Notes: generated by a model not told the origin, from the letters alone. Shown: positions 7,127-14,227, counted from the stretch's first letter. The stretch: DNA of 40,360 nucleotides from DALYDP01 sp964348685 (GCA_964348685.1 CAYGDM010000001.1:1-40360), one strand, 5' to 3'. A program made the numbers and translations.

Positions 7127-7826
7127 AAAAAATTCCGTACAGGCCCGCAAACGCCAGTCGCTCGCAACCACGCAGCGATTCCTCCCGATCGCCGAGATCC
7201 GGGGCAACGCGATGATGCTGAAAAACGGCGGCCTGCGCGCGGTGCTCGAAGTCGAGGCGCTGAACTTCAACCTCAAGAGCGAGACCGAACAGCAAGGTAT
7301 CGTGTCCGGCTACGGATCGTTCGTGAACTCGCTCAACTTCCCGATCCAGATCTCGATCCGCTCGACGAAGACGAACATCGATGAATACCTCAAGAAGGTG
7401 AAGGAATCGGGCAGCAAACAAAAGAGCCAGCTCCTGCGCGACCAGACCGACTCGTACGTCGCGTTCATGCAGAAGCTGATCGAAGTGGCCGACATCATGG
7501 AGAAACGCTTCTACGTCGTGATCCCACTCGACCACAGCGTCCGCAAGAAGACGATCGTTGAACAGTTCCTCGACTGGATGCACCTGGACGACACGCTCGG
7601 CAAAGCGACGACCCGCAATCGCGAATTCCCGGGGCTCATCAAGCAGCTCAACGAACGTTGCGAGCTCGTGCTCTCCGGCCTCACCAACATCGGCCTCCAC
7701 GCCAAGCGCCTCGACACGCGCGAACTCATCGAGTTGATGTACAAGGTCTACAACCCCAAAACGTCGCAGACAGAGAAGATTCCGGCGGACCTCGATTCGC
7801 TGAAGACCGAGAAAGCGACGCTGTAA
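7119..7826 (+). CDS. TraC-like domain protein of T4SS type
   Basis: 235 residues starting at ATG 7119, inside the end of the PrgI gene (8-base overlap in another frame). The N-terminal part (about 15-130) resembles the amino-terminal domain of VirB4/TraC ATPases: LPIAEIRGNAMMLKNGG, then a beta-rich stretch ending in FPIQISIRS and a charged helical region. A further section has FYVVIPLDHS, also typical of that domain. There is no Walker A or B motif, so this is the accessory domain without its ATPase. In Patescibacteria such stand-alone TraC-like proteins normally sit between PrgI and VirB4; here the next gene is rpsA and no VirB4 follows. It probably acts at the cytoplasmic face with PrgI. 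The assignment comes from pattern and neighbourhood. Confidence 0.75.
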   Translation: MPEKNSVQARKRQSLATTQRFLPIAEIRGNAMMLKNGGLRAVLEVEALNFNLKSETEQQGIVSGYGSFVNSLNFPIQISIRSTKTNIDEYLKKVKESGSKQKSQLLRDQTDSYVAFMQKLIEVADIMEKRFYVVIPLDHSVRKKTIVEQFLDWMHLDDTLGKATTRNREFPGLIKQLNERCELVLSGLTNIGLHAKRLDTRELIELMYKVYNPKTSQTEKIPADLDSLKTEKATL

Positions 7827-7833
7827 GGACAAT

Positions 7834-7862
7834 TTGACTATTTCGCCCATGATCCGTAGATT
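7834..7862 (+). promoter_or_regulatory. Sigma-70 promoter of rpsA
   Basis: TTGACT (7834-7839), a spacer of exactly 17 bases, then TAGATT (7857-7862). It lies just after the stop of the TraC-like gene. The leader to ATG 7934 is about 65 bases, ends in pyrimidine tracts and T7, and lacks a Shine-Dalgarno site. Confidence 0.7.
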
Positions 7863-7933
7863 AGGCGGGCTTTCGAGTTGCTCGTGCGAGAACTCGATTC
7901 CCCTTACTTCTCCCCTCGCACCCCAGTTTTTTT

Positions 7934-9142
7934 ATGGCAAAAGCCTCAACCGCGGCACAGACCGCAATGATGGAAGAACTCATGAAATCGTCCCCCCCGG
8001 TGTTCCGCCCCCGTCCGGGCGAGCTCGTGGAGGGTAGTGTCGTGTACAAAGGAAAGAACAAGATCTTGATCGACCTCAACGGCGTCACGACGGGCATCAT
8101 CGCCGGTCGCGAACTCCGCGACTCGTTCAACACGTTCCGCGAACTCCAGGAAGGAATGGACGTCGCCGCGCTCGTGCTCGAAGAAGAGAACGACGAGGGA
8201 CTCGTCGTCTTGTCGCTCCGCATGGCCAGCCAGAAGAAGGCCTGGGAACGCTTCCACACACTGACGGACCAGGACGAAACGATGAAGTTTACCGCCCAGG
8301 AAGCCAACAAGGGCGGCCTCATCGCGAACATCGACGGCATCCGCGCCTTCCTCCCGGTTTCGCAGCTCTCCCCGCTCAACTACCCGCGCGTGAACAACGC
8401 CGACGCCGGCGAGATCATCAACCGCCTCGGCAAATTCATCGGTCACACGTTCACGGTGAAGATCGTCACGATGGACGAAGAATCAGGCAAGATCGTCGTC
8501 TCGGAGCGCGAAGCGATGAGCGAAGAGCGCGCCAAGGCCCTCGAAGGATTGAAGATCGGCGAAGAGAAGGACGGCTTGGTGTCGGGCCTCGTGAAGTTCG
8601 GTTTGTTCGTGACGTTCGAAGGCCTCGAAGGACTCGTGCACATCTCCGAGATCGCCTGGGGCCACGTGAAGAACCCGGCCGAGCACGCCAAGATGGGCGA
8701 CAAGGTCCGCGTGAAGGTCATCGGCATCGACGGCGACAAGCTCTCGCTCTCCATGAAACAGCTGACCAAGGACCCATGGGAGGAGGTCGCGGAACGCTAC
8801 CCGGTGGGCAAGAAGGTCTCCGGCAGCATCGTCCGCTTCGCCGACTACGGCGCGTTCGTCCGCCTCGAGAAGGACATCAACGGACTCGTGCACCTCTCCG
8901 AGATCGCGCACCACAAGGTGACCGATCCGTCCGAGGCCCTCACGATCGGCCAGAAGATCGACGCGCAGGTCATCAACATCGACGTCGACGAGCGACGGAT
9001 CGGCCTCTCGATCAAGGCTCTCCAGCCGATCGACGAAGCGACCCTCAAGCGCATCCAGGCCGAACAGGCCGAGGAAGACGCGAAGAAGGACGCCGAACCG
9101 AAGGAAGAGAAGAAAGATGAAGAGGAAGCCACGGAAGCCTGA
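7934..9142 (+). CDS. rpsA: 30S ribosomal protein S1 (four S1 repeats)
   Basis: A 402-residue RNA-binding protein with four S1 OB-fold repeats at about 27-97, 112-185, 204-273 and 290-363. The last two are the most canonical, each with the GLVHLSEI/GLVHISEI signature and a closing LSLSMK or GLSIKAL strand. S1 helps the 30S subunit bind mRNA. This four-repeat form is shorter than the six-repeat proteobacterial protein and resembles Gram-positive and CPR forms. The C-terminal 30 residues are almost all Glu, Lys, Asp and Ala and probably disordered. The gene has its own promoter and a strong terminator. An S1 role in capturing mRNAs with unstructured leaders is relevant because few genes here carry Shine-Dalgarno sites; that link is inference. 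Confidence 0.93.
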   Translation: MAKASTAAQTAMMEELMKSSPPVFRPRPGELVEGSVVYKGKNKILIDLNGVTTGIIAGRELRDSFNTFRELQEGMDVAALVLEEENDEGLVVLSLRMASQKKAWERFHTLTDQDETMKFTAQEANKGGLIANIDGIRAFLPVSQLSPLNYPRVNNADAGEIINRLGKFIGHTFTVKIVTMDEESGKIVVSEREAMSEERAKALEGLKIGEEKDGLVSGLVKFGLFVTFEGLEGLVHISEIAWGHVKNPAEHAKMGDKVRVKVIGIDGDKLSLSMKQLTKDPWEEVAERYPVGKKVSGSIVRFADYGAFVRLEKDINGLVHLSEIAHHKVTDPSEALTIGQKIDAQVINIDVDERRIGLSIKALQPIDEATLKRIQAEQAEEDAKKDAEPKEEKKDEEEATEA

Positions 9143-9160
9143 TCCCCTCTCGATTCTCAG

Positions 9161-9190
9161 AAAACGCCCTGGCCATCCGGGGCGTTTTTC
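9161..9190 (+). terminator. Rho-independent terminator of rpsA
   Basis: AAAACGCCC (9161-9169) pairs with GGGCGTTTT (9180-9188) around a short loop extended by two more G-C pairs, and the T-run continues to 9189. It lies 18 bases after the rpsA stop and ends the rpsA transcript. Confidence 0.9.
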
Positions 9191-9191
9191 G

Positions 9192-9197
9192 TAGTAT
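9192..9197 (+). promoter_or_regulatory. -10 box of the HAD gene (leaderless start)
   Basis: TAGTAT followed by exactly six bases and then ATG 9204, placing the transcription start at or next to the start codon. It directly follows the rpsA terminator, so the HAD gene needs its own promoter. Confidence 0.5.
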
Positions 9198-9203
9198 CCA
9201 TCC

Positions 9204-9869
9204 ATGGGGAAAAAGGCACTCATCTTCGACTTCGACGGCGTGGTGATCGACAGCGAACGCTACTGGCCCGACATCGGCAGGCGCATCTTCACGCGGATCT
9301 CCGGCGCGCCGTTTACCGACGCGGTGCGCCGCACATTCACGGGGCACAGCTTGCCCAACTGCCACGACATCATGGTGCGCGAATATGGCTTGTCCATGCC
9401 CTATGCCGAGTATGAACAGGTCGTGACAACATGCGCGCGCGAGATCTACGACACGGTCGTCCAGCCGATGCCTTCGGTCGCGGCGTTCATTGAATTGGTG
9501 CATGCACGCCGCATGGCGACGGCTATCGCGTCGTCGAATAAGCGCGATTTCGTCGTGAACACCGCGCGACGCTTGGACCTGGAGAAATACTTCCCGATCA
9601 TCGTGACCGGCGATGACGTACCGCACGGCCGAGCGAAACCTCAACCCGACATTTATGTACTGGCAGCGAAGCGACTGGGCATGGCGGCAGTGGAATGCAT
9701 CGCCATCGAAGATTCACCCACGGGCATCAAAGCAGCCAAAGCCGCCGGCATGCACTGCATCGCGCTGCATTCCGACCACAATGGGGAACACGACCTCTCG
9801 CAGGCGGATACGCACATCAGTCACTTCGACGAACTCACCGACGAGCGGCTCGCGTCACTCCTGGGGTAA
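9204..9869 (+). CDS. HAD superfamily hydrolase, beta-phosphoglucomutase-like
   Basis: The 221-residue protein has all four HAD motifs: I, DFDGVVIDSE (about 9-18) with nucleophile and acid/base Asp residues; II, ASSN near 110; III, the Lys in RAKPQPDIY near 145; IV, EDSPTG near 172, which binds Mg2+. The helical cap inserted between motifs I and II is the subfamily IA C1 cap, as in beta-phosphoglucomutase and small phosphoglycolate or sugar phosphatases. The substrate is probably a sugar phosphate, but cannot be fixed from sequence. The gene overlaps the convergent HIT gene by 15 bases at its 3' end and appears to be transcribed leaderless. Confidence 0.9.
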   Translation: MGKKALIFDFDGVVIDSERYWPDIGRRIFTRISGAPFTDAVRRTFTGHSLPNCHDIMVREYGLSMPYAEYEQVVTTCAREIYDTVVQPMPSVAAFIELVHARRMATAIASSNKRDFVVNTARRLDLEKYFPIIVTGDDVPHGRAKPQPDIYVLAAKRLGMAAVECIAIEDSPTGIKAAKAAGMHCIALHSDHNGEHDLSQADTHISHFDELTDERLASLLG

Positions 9870-10187
9870 CGCTTTCTGGCTCAAAAAATGCAGGTGGATA
9901 TACGGCACTTCCTGGCCACCCTCTTTGCCGACGTTGAACTGCAGCTTATAGCCGTCGATCCCCTTTTCCGCAGCGAAGAGCCTGGCGGATTCGATGAGCA
10001 GCGCGGGAATGTGGGACGTGTCGGCGTCGACGTGCGCGACCGATTGGAGGAACTGTTTCGGGACGAAGAGCACATGCGTGGGCGCCTGCGGATGGATGTC
10101 CTTGAACGCGATGACTGCGTCGTCTTCGAACACGATGCCCGCCGGGATCTCGCGGTCGATGATTCGGTGGAAGATAGTCTTTTCCAT
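9855..10187 (-). CDS. HIT (histidine triad) family protein with Tyr for the first His
   Basis: A 110-residue HINT-type nucleotide-binding hydrolase. The N-terminus has the family pattern IFHRIIDREIPAGIVFEDD. The C-terminal signature normally reads H-x-H-x-H; here it is GQEVPYIHLHFLS, so the first histidine is Tyr96 while the catalytic middle His98 and the last His100 remain. The codon is TAT, one base from CAT. HINT enzymes cleave phosphoramidates such as AMP-lysine and aminoacyl-adenylates. Activity may persist, because the nucleophile is intact, but specificity could shift. The gene is divergent from the flippase-like gene with only 25 bases between starts, and its last 15 bases overlap the convergent HAD gene. 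Confidence 0.92.
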   Translation of the reverse strand: MEKTIFHRIIDREIPAGIVFEDDAVIAFKDIHPQAPTHVLFVPKQFLQSVAHVDADTSHIPALLIESARLFAAEKGIDGYKLQFNVGKEGGQEVPYIHLHFLSQKALPQE

Positions 10188-10194
10188 GCGCTCC

Positions 10195-10200
10195 AGTATA
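10195..10200 (-). promoter_or_regulatory. -10 box of the HIT gene, overlapping a divergent -10
   Basis: TATACT on the minus strand ends seven bases before the HIT ATG, giving an essentially leaderless transcript. The same GTATAC palindrome supplies TATACA on the plus strand, ten bases before ATG 10213 of the flippase-like gene. One small site may therefore serve both directions. Confidence 0.5.
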
Positions 10201-10212
10201 CACTCAGAATCG

Positions 10213-11460
10213 ATGACGCAGCGCGGATTCCTCTACTCATCGGGCGTGACGTACCTCGGAACGATCGGATCAGTCCTCTGCTTGGCGGGGTTCTACGGCA
10301 TATCGTTGCGCGTCGGCACGGAAGCGTTCGGTGCACTGCAATCGACCCTCTCGGCCATGTTCCTGCTCCTTGCGGGGCGCAGCGCGGCGGCCAGTTACGT
10401 CGTGATCCATGCAGCCGGCGATGAACGTCGCCTCGCGGGGGTCGCGAAACGCGGCACATTCCTCGCTAGTCTCGTCGGCCTCGGCATCGCGGGCCTGTTC
10501 GCGATCCTTGCACCCTTCCTGCGCGATTTCTTGCACCTTGAATCATCATTTTCCTTCGTGCTCATCGGCATCGCGGCAATTCCGGGCATGTTCGCGTCGG
10601 CAGGTGAAGGTATCTTGAACGTGCAAAAACGCTTCGCTGCGCTCGCCGTCAGCTCCGTCCTCGTGCCGCTCACGAATTTCCTCTTGGCGATCTTCCTCCT
10701 GCGCGACGGAATGAGCGGCATGGACGCCGGCCTGATCGTGCTCGGCAGCCAGTCGATCAGCTGTCTCAACTTCCTGATGGTCGACTGGACGTCACTTCGT
10801 GGGGGAAAGCCCTTCACGGAGCACGCATCGTCGCTCGCGGAAATCGGCACGCTCATGGCTGCGAGCCTCCTGCTCGGATTATCGCTGCGCATGGATATCC
10901 TTTGGGCGCGGCATCTGTTGCCCGAAGCCAAGGCCGGTTCCTATGCCGTGGCGGCGATGATCGCAGTCGTGCTCTATATCATTACGAGCGGCGCCGCCCG
11001 TGTCACGACGGTATCGCTACGTTCGGGAGGAGGCATACGAGTCATCGGCGCCTCGTATGCGCTCATTGTAGGAACGGCCGCCGTACTCGCGGGAGCATTC
11101 GCCGTGATCGGCCAACCCACGCTGCACATACTCGCCGGACGCGAGATCCCGATCGACTGGCCCGTCCTTCTCCCTCTCTTCATCGCGCTCACGTGCTACT
11201 CGACCATCATGTTCGATTTCTCGTGTCTGAACGTCGTCACGAAGCGAGTACACCTCGGCTTCGCCGTCATTCTCGTCGTCACGCAGGCCACTGCGCTCAC
11301 GGTGTTCGGCATGGATGCGCTCACCATCGCCTGGAGTCAGTGCGTGGTGATGGCAACGCTCGCGATCATCTTCGCCCTCTCGCTCATCCGAGCCGCACGC
11401 TCCATGCAGTCTGGGCCCGTTACGCACCCCGCAGAGCCCCATCTGGCAACGCAGGGATAA
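10213..11460 (+). CDS. Flippase-like polytopic membrane protein (MOP/Wzx type)
   Basis: ATG 10213 gives 415 residues; the frame is open further upstream but runs antisense through the HIT gene, so the longer version is rejected. The sequence is almost wholly hydrophobic, with about 12 predicted helices. It starts with FLYSSGVTYLGTIGSVLCL, in the style of polysaccharide flippases where the first helix carries small residues and an early Gly-rich bend. Loops are short and basic (RLAGVAKRG; VDWTSLRGGKPF). The fold is likely that of the multidrug/oligosaccharidyl-lipid/polysaccharide exporter superfamily, moving lipid-linked glycans across the membrane. No substrate can be inferred. The several glycosyltransferases further right would fit a glycan export role. 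Confidence 0.7.
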   Translation: MTQRGFLYSSGVTYLGTIGSVLCLAGFYGISLRVGTEAFGALQSTLSAMFLLLAGRSAAASYVVIHAAGDERRLAGVAKRGTFLASLVGLGIAGLFAILAPFLRDFLHLESSFSFVLIGIAAIPGMFASAGEGILNVQKRFAALAVSSVLVPLTNFLLAIFLLRDGMSGMDAGLIVLGSQSISCLNFLMVDWTSLRGGKPFTEHASSLAEIGTLMAASLLLGLSLRMDILWARHLLPEAKAGSYAVAAMIAVVLYIITSGAARVTTVSLRSGGGIRVIGASYALIVGTAAVLAGAFAVIGQPTLHILAGREIPIDWPVLLPLFIALTCYSTIMFDFSCLNVVTKRVHLGFAVILVVTQATALTVFGMDALTIAWSQCVVMATLAIIFALSLIRAARSMQSGPVTHPAEPHLATQG

Positions 11461-11495
11461 TGGCCTAAAACATTGATTTTTGGCCAAAAAAGGAG

Positions 11496-11501
11496 GATAA
11501 T
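11496..11501 (+). promoter_or_regulatory. -10 box of the 163-residue gene (leaderless start)
   Basis: GATAAT followed by exactly six bases and GTG 11508. An AGGAGG at 11491-11496 overlaps this box and lies 11 bases before the GTG. If transcription starts at the GTG the AGGAGG is not transcribed, so the two readings compete. Confidence 0.45.
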
Positions 11502-11507
11502 AGGCAT

Positions 11508-11999
11508 GTGAATCCCTCATCTCCAGAGAAGGGTCTCCACACTCCATCGAGTGCGCTCGAAGGGTCGAAAGCCGTGCTCCAACCGAGCAAGGCGGAAGGC
11601 TTAGCAATGCTCGTGGCAGAGATCAACGAACTACCGAGCGAAACGGCCGGCTCGGGCCCCACAAACGACGGTCCCGCCACTGGTTCAGGCACGACAATGA
11701 CAACGACGGGCACACAACAGGGAACGTCCGCCCGCGACCACGCGCTCGCCAATTTGCCCGTGCCCGCGCAAATGCAGAAGAAGCTTGAGGAACACATCCG
11801 CGCCGAAGTGAAGCAACTCCGCAAGCAGACGAAACTCATCATCCGCTCACGCAAGCCCGGCTCCGCCTACGCACTCGCGCAAATGTACGCGAAAATCCGC
11901 CATCTCAACGCACTCCTGGCCGACTTGCTGGAGGCCTCGTACGACGTGCTGAAGAGGCTGTTCGTGAAAGTGTTCATCGATCGACAGCAGATTGGGTAG
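11508..11999 (+). CDS. Conserved hypothetical protein, disordered head and helical tail
   Basis: 163 residues with a GTG start. Residues 1-80 are low complexity, rich in Ser, Thr, Gly and Pro, and probably unstructured. Residues 82-163 form a basic helical domain: PVPAQMQKKLEEHIRAEVKQLRKQ, then SRKPGSAYALAQMYAKIRHLNALL, and a final LEASYDVLKRLFVKVFIDRQ. This C-terminal pattern is one I associate with uncharacterised proteins conserved in Patescibacteria, but I cannot confirm it here. There is no signal peptide or membrane helix. The gene stands alone between the flippase-like gene and a convergent single-helix membrane protein gene. A coiled-coil or RNA-binding scaffold is possible; no function is assigned. 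Confidence 0.7.
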   Translation: MNPSSPEKGLHTPSSALEGSKAVLQPSKAEGLAMLVAEINELPSETAGSGPTNDGPATGSGTTMTTTGTQQGTSARDHALANLPVPAQMQKKLEEHIRAEVKQLRKQTKLIIRSRKPGSAYALAQMYAKIRHLNALLADLLEASYDVLKRLFVKVFIDRQQIG

Positions 12000-12009
12000 G
12001 CCTCGATAC

Positions 12010-12030
12010 GATTTTTGCACGGCAAAAATC
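12010..12030. repeat. Hairpin between convergent genes
   Basis: GATTTTTGC (12010-12018) and GCAAAAATC (12022-12030) form a perfect nine-base stem with loop ACG. A flanking AGGCC/GGCCT pair could extend it. It sits in the 65-base gap between two converging genes and may act as a bidirectional transcript end, with U or A runs inside the stem on either strand. Confidence 0.5.
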
Positions 12031-12064
12031 ACTCGGCCTGACAAGCAGCGTACCGAGCCATGAC

Positions 12065-12334
12065 TTATTCTACGTCGATCGCTTTCTTGTCGTGGTCTTT
12101 CTTCCCCGTCTTATCCAGCGCTTCGACGTACTCGAGCACCCACTCGAGGATTTTGTCGGTCATCACAAGCGGCTTCATGATCACGTCTTCCACCTGCTCC
12201 GACACGCTCTGCACGCGCTTCATGATCTTGCGCAGGTCCACGACGATGAACAGCACGTGGTACAGGACCACCACGAGCATAACGGCAACCAGAATGAGGA
12301 GGGCCGTGAGAACGTCATCAGCTGTGAGCATCAT
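12065..12334 (-). CDS. Small single-helix membrane protein
   Basis: 89 residues from ATG 12334; ATG 12331 is the very next codon and equally possible. One membrane helix at about 8-30 (LTALLILVAVMLVVVLYHVLFIVV) is followed by an amphipathic, charged helix region with heptad-like spacing (KIMKRVQSVSEQVEDVIMKPLVM) and an acidic/basic tail. This resembles small membrane-anchored coiled-coil proteins of unknown function (DUF948-like in style). The frame is open upstream to 12406, but the first methionines in good context are those given. It is divergent from yidD with 31 bases between starts. The function is unknown. Confidence 0.6.
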   Translation of the reverse strand: MMLTADDVLTALLILVAVMLVVVLYHVLFIVVDLRKIMKRVQSVSEQVEDVIMKPLVMTDKILEWVLEYVEALDKTGKKDHDKKAIDVE

Positions 12335-12365
12335 ACGGTAGACTACGGTACTGAACGCCACGCAC

Positions 12366-12665
12366 ATGCGCAATCTCCCCCGCAACATCTGGCACCTTCC
12401 GCGCAATACGATCGTGCTGATCGTGCGCGCATACCAGCGGACGCTCTCGCTGGACCACGGCCCGCTGCGGCACCTCTATCCGTACGGCGTCTGTATTCAT
12501 ACACCCACGTGTTCGCAGTACGCGATCGAGACGGTTACGCGGCGCGGCGCGATCGTCGGCTCCGTGCTCGCCCTGGGTAGGGTGCTCACGTGCCACCCGT
12601 GGCGGAAACCGAGCGACGAAAAGGTGCTCCAGGCCATCGATGAGCACTTCCCGAAGAAACCCTGA
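12366..12665 (+). CDS. yidD: Membrane protein insertion efficiency factor YidD
   Basis: A 99-residue protein of the YidD/Haemolytic family. The diagnostic block is HTPTCSQYAIETVTRRGAI (about 46-64), followed by a helix and the closing TCHPW (75-79), with the conserved Cys residues. The N-terminus carries an amphipathic membrane-binding helix (NTIVLIVRAYQRTLS). The protein assists YidC-mediated membrane insertion at the inner face of the membrane. In many bacteria yidD sits between rnpA and yidC; here it is detached from that cluster and lies before tRNA-Gly. Confidence 0.93.
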   Translation: MRNLPRNIWHLPRNTIVLIVRAYQRTLSLDHGPLRHLYPYGVCIHTPTCSQYAIETVTRRGAIVGSVLALGRVLTCHPWRKPSDEKVLQAIDEHFPKKP

Positions 12666-12701
12666 TCGCGTACCATCACGCGGCGTCCGGTTCACATCTC
12701 C

Positions 12702-12776
12702 GCGGGTATCGTATAACGGCTATTACCCCAGTTTTCCAAACTGGTGACGCGGGTTCGACTCCCGCTACCCGCTCCA
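12702..12776 (+). tRNA. tRNA-Gly (anticodon UCC)
   Basis: The acceptor stem GCGGGTA (12702-12708) pairs with TACCCGC (12766-12772). The anticodon stem CCAGT/ACTGG (12728-12732 and 12740-12744) encloses the loop TTTCCAA with anticodon TCC (12735-12737). The T arm has GGGTTCGACTCCC. The discriminator T is followed by an encoded CCA (12774-12776). TACCAT upstream at about 12671 could be its -10 box. Confidence 0.95.
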
Positions 12777-12826
12777 CCCCGCTTCGCCCCGGCTGCGGAC
12801 GGAACGACACACAGGTCGCCGCACGC

Positions 12827-12858
12827 AAAAAAAGCGGCGACCCATGAAGGGCCGCCGC
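12827..12858 (-). terminator. Rho-independent terminator of the minus-strand 231-residue gene
   Basis: Read on the minus strand, GCGGCGGCCC pairs with GGGTCGCCGC (one G-U pair) around loop TTCAT, then T7. In plus coordinates the arms are 12849-12858 and 12834-12843, with the A7 at 12827-12833. It lies 30 bases after the stop at 12888. Confidence 0.85.
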
Positions 12859-12887
12859 CAAGATATTTCGAGCAACGTCTTCGCTGC

Positions 12888-13583
12888 TCACTCGACTGAT
12901 TTCTTTTCCCTCCAGACCAACACTCGGTCACCGGGTTGCATGCGGTTGTATCGATGCATGAACTCCAACTTCTTGGTATGCAACAACGCGTTGCATTTTT
13001 CGGTCGTCGCACTTCCGAGCGCGAAGAGCGGAAACGGGGTTTTCCACTCTCTCACTCGGACGAGGTCATAGAAATACGCTTGCGAGTACCCCTTCACCCG
13101 CACGATGGTGCACAGCTCCGCCCGGTCGATCACCTGAAGCACTTCCCACACCGCGAATTCCCGTTCGAGAGGAGTGTTTTCCGGGAGATCGCTGGAATGC
13201 TGTAATAAATATCCTCCACAAATGCCGGGCAGTTCGTTGAGGGTCCATTTATCCGACCCGGGAAACTGCGCATTGATCATGTCGATGAACGGCCCCCCTC
13301 GCCGATGCGTCGTTTCGAACGCGCGGCCTGGGGGTTCTTCGACCATATCGAACGGATCCTTCGTGGGACGGAGAAACCGTCGCCGGAAAACCTTCACCAT
13401 CTTCCTGATGAACCTTCTGTCGGCGCAGATTTCCTCCGTGCGCAGATTAGAATACATGCCCGCGTCTTGCAGGGCTTGTGCGAGCAAAATCGCGAATCTC
13501 ATGTAAAGCATCGCGGATTTCGCGTGCGTACAATCGATCTTTTGTCTCTTTTTCTTGGAACTTGAGGCCGTCGTCGCTGTCAT
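12888..13583 (-). CDS. Hypothetical protein with a strong Shine-Dalgarno site
   Basis: 231 residues from ATG 13583, chosen because GGAAGGAGA lies about nine bases before it; the frame stays open up to 13679, but those 32 extra residues look untranslated. The N-terminus is Ser/Lys rich (SSSKKKRQK). The remainder is a soluble alpha/beta composition with a basic helix (RFIRKMVKVFRRRFLR) and C-terminal PGDRVLVWREKK. I recognise no family. A clean Shine-Dalgarno site is exceptional here, where most genes have leaderless or G-poor starts, and the gene lies next to a tRNA. Both could point to acquisition, but no integrase or clear attachment repeat is present. It ends in a strong terminator. Confidence 0.6.
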   Translation of the reverse strand: MTATTASSSKKKRQKIDCTHAKSAMLYMRFAILLAQALQDAGMYSNLRTEEICADRRFIRKMVKVFRRRFLRPTKDPFDMVEEPPGRAFETTHRRGGPFIDMINAQFPGSDKWTLNELPGICGGYLLQHSSDLPENTPLEREFAVWEVLQVIDRAELCTIVRVKGYSQAYFYDLVRVREWKTPFPLFALGSATTEKCNALLHTKKLEFMHRYNRMQPGDRVLVWREKKSVE

Positions 13584-13813
13584 GTGCACGTCTCCTTCCG
13601 AGCTACCCGTTCTACGGTCGAACGAGCCTGTCGGATGCGAGGGTCGTCCCGGATATCGTCGTCCACGCGGACGAACCATAGGGCCGGAGTGTCAAAGAAC
13701 TATGGATACGATAAAACTATTTTCAACTTTTAGCAATTATCGATAAGAGTGCCGAAAGGATGTTCCGCACCGGTCGTCTTCCCGTATGATCGTTTCGCAT
13801 TCCCCCACCTCCC
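13584..13813. other. Intergenic region between divergent genes
   Basis: This 230-base gap separates the divergent 231-residue unknown gene and the SRPBCC gene. It holds the Shine-Dalgarno site of the former (about 13592-13600, minus), an AT-richer patch around 13700-13745 that may carry the minus promoter (TTGCTA, 17 bases, TATCGT on the minus strand), and TATGAT (13785-13790) as a -10 for the plus gene. No RNA gene was seen. Confidence 0.4.
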
Positions 13814-14227
13814 ATGACGCAGATCACCGTCGAGACCTCCGTCCACGCCCCGGTCGAGAAAGTATGGGATTGTTGGACGCAGCCGGAACACATCACGCGG
13901 TGGAACGCCGCGTCGGACGATTGGCACACGCCCACTGCCGAAAACGACCTACGCGAAGGGGGGAAATTCGTCAGTCGCATGGAAGCGAAGGATGGCTCGG
14001 TCGGCTTCGATTTCGGCGGCACATACACGACGGTCGTCGAACACAAGCAGATCGATTACACGATGGACGACGGCCGCACGGTGAGCGTCCTGTTCGACGG
14101 CCATGGCGACCACACGCACATCACCGAAGTGTTCGACCCGGAATTGGAGAACGCGCCCGACATGCAGCGCCAGGGCTGGCAATCCATCATGGATAACTTC
14201 AAGAAGTACGTCGAATCCAAGGCGTGA
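13814..14227 (+). CDS. SRPBCC (AHSA1-type) domain protein
   Basis: A 137-residue single-domain START-like protein. It opens with ITVETSVHAPVEKVWDCWTQPEHITRWN, the family's first strand and helix, and ends with the long C-terminal helix GWQSIMDNFKKYVESK. These helix-grip folds enclose a hydrophobic cavity for small ligands; the physiological ligand is unknown for most bacterial members. It is the only one of the three SRPBCC genes here on the plus strand. The stop TGA overlaps the GTG of the next gene (GTGA), so the pair is translationally coupled. The leader is pyrimidine-rich (CCCCCACCTCCC) without a Shine-Dalgarno site. Confidence 0.88.
   Translation: MTQITVETSVHAPVEKVWDCWTQPEHITRWNAASDDWHTPTAENDLREGGKFVSRMEAKDGSVGFDFGGTYTTVVEHKQIDYTMDDGRTVSVLFDGHGDHTHITEVFDPELENAPDMQRQGWQSIMDNFKKYVESKA

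Noticed and set aside
12815..12841. Hairpin GTCGCCGC/GCGGCGAC as terminator of tRNA-Gly
   Set aside because: The T/A run is in its loop, not after the stem. The right arm is better explained by the minus-strand terminator at 12827-12858.
13602..13618. Imperfect copy of the tRNA-Gly 3' end (GCTACCCG and neighbours) as an attachment site
   Set aside because: Only eight bases match exactly (13 of 17 overall), which is likely by chance over this distance, and no integrase gene is present.
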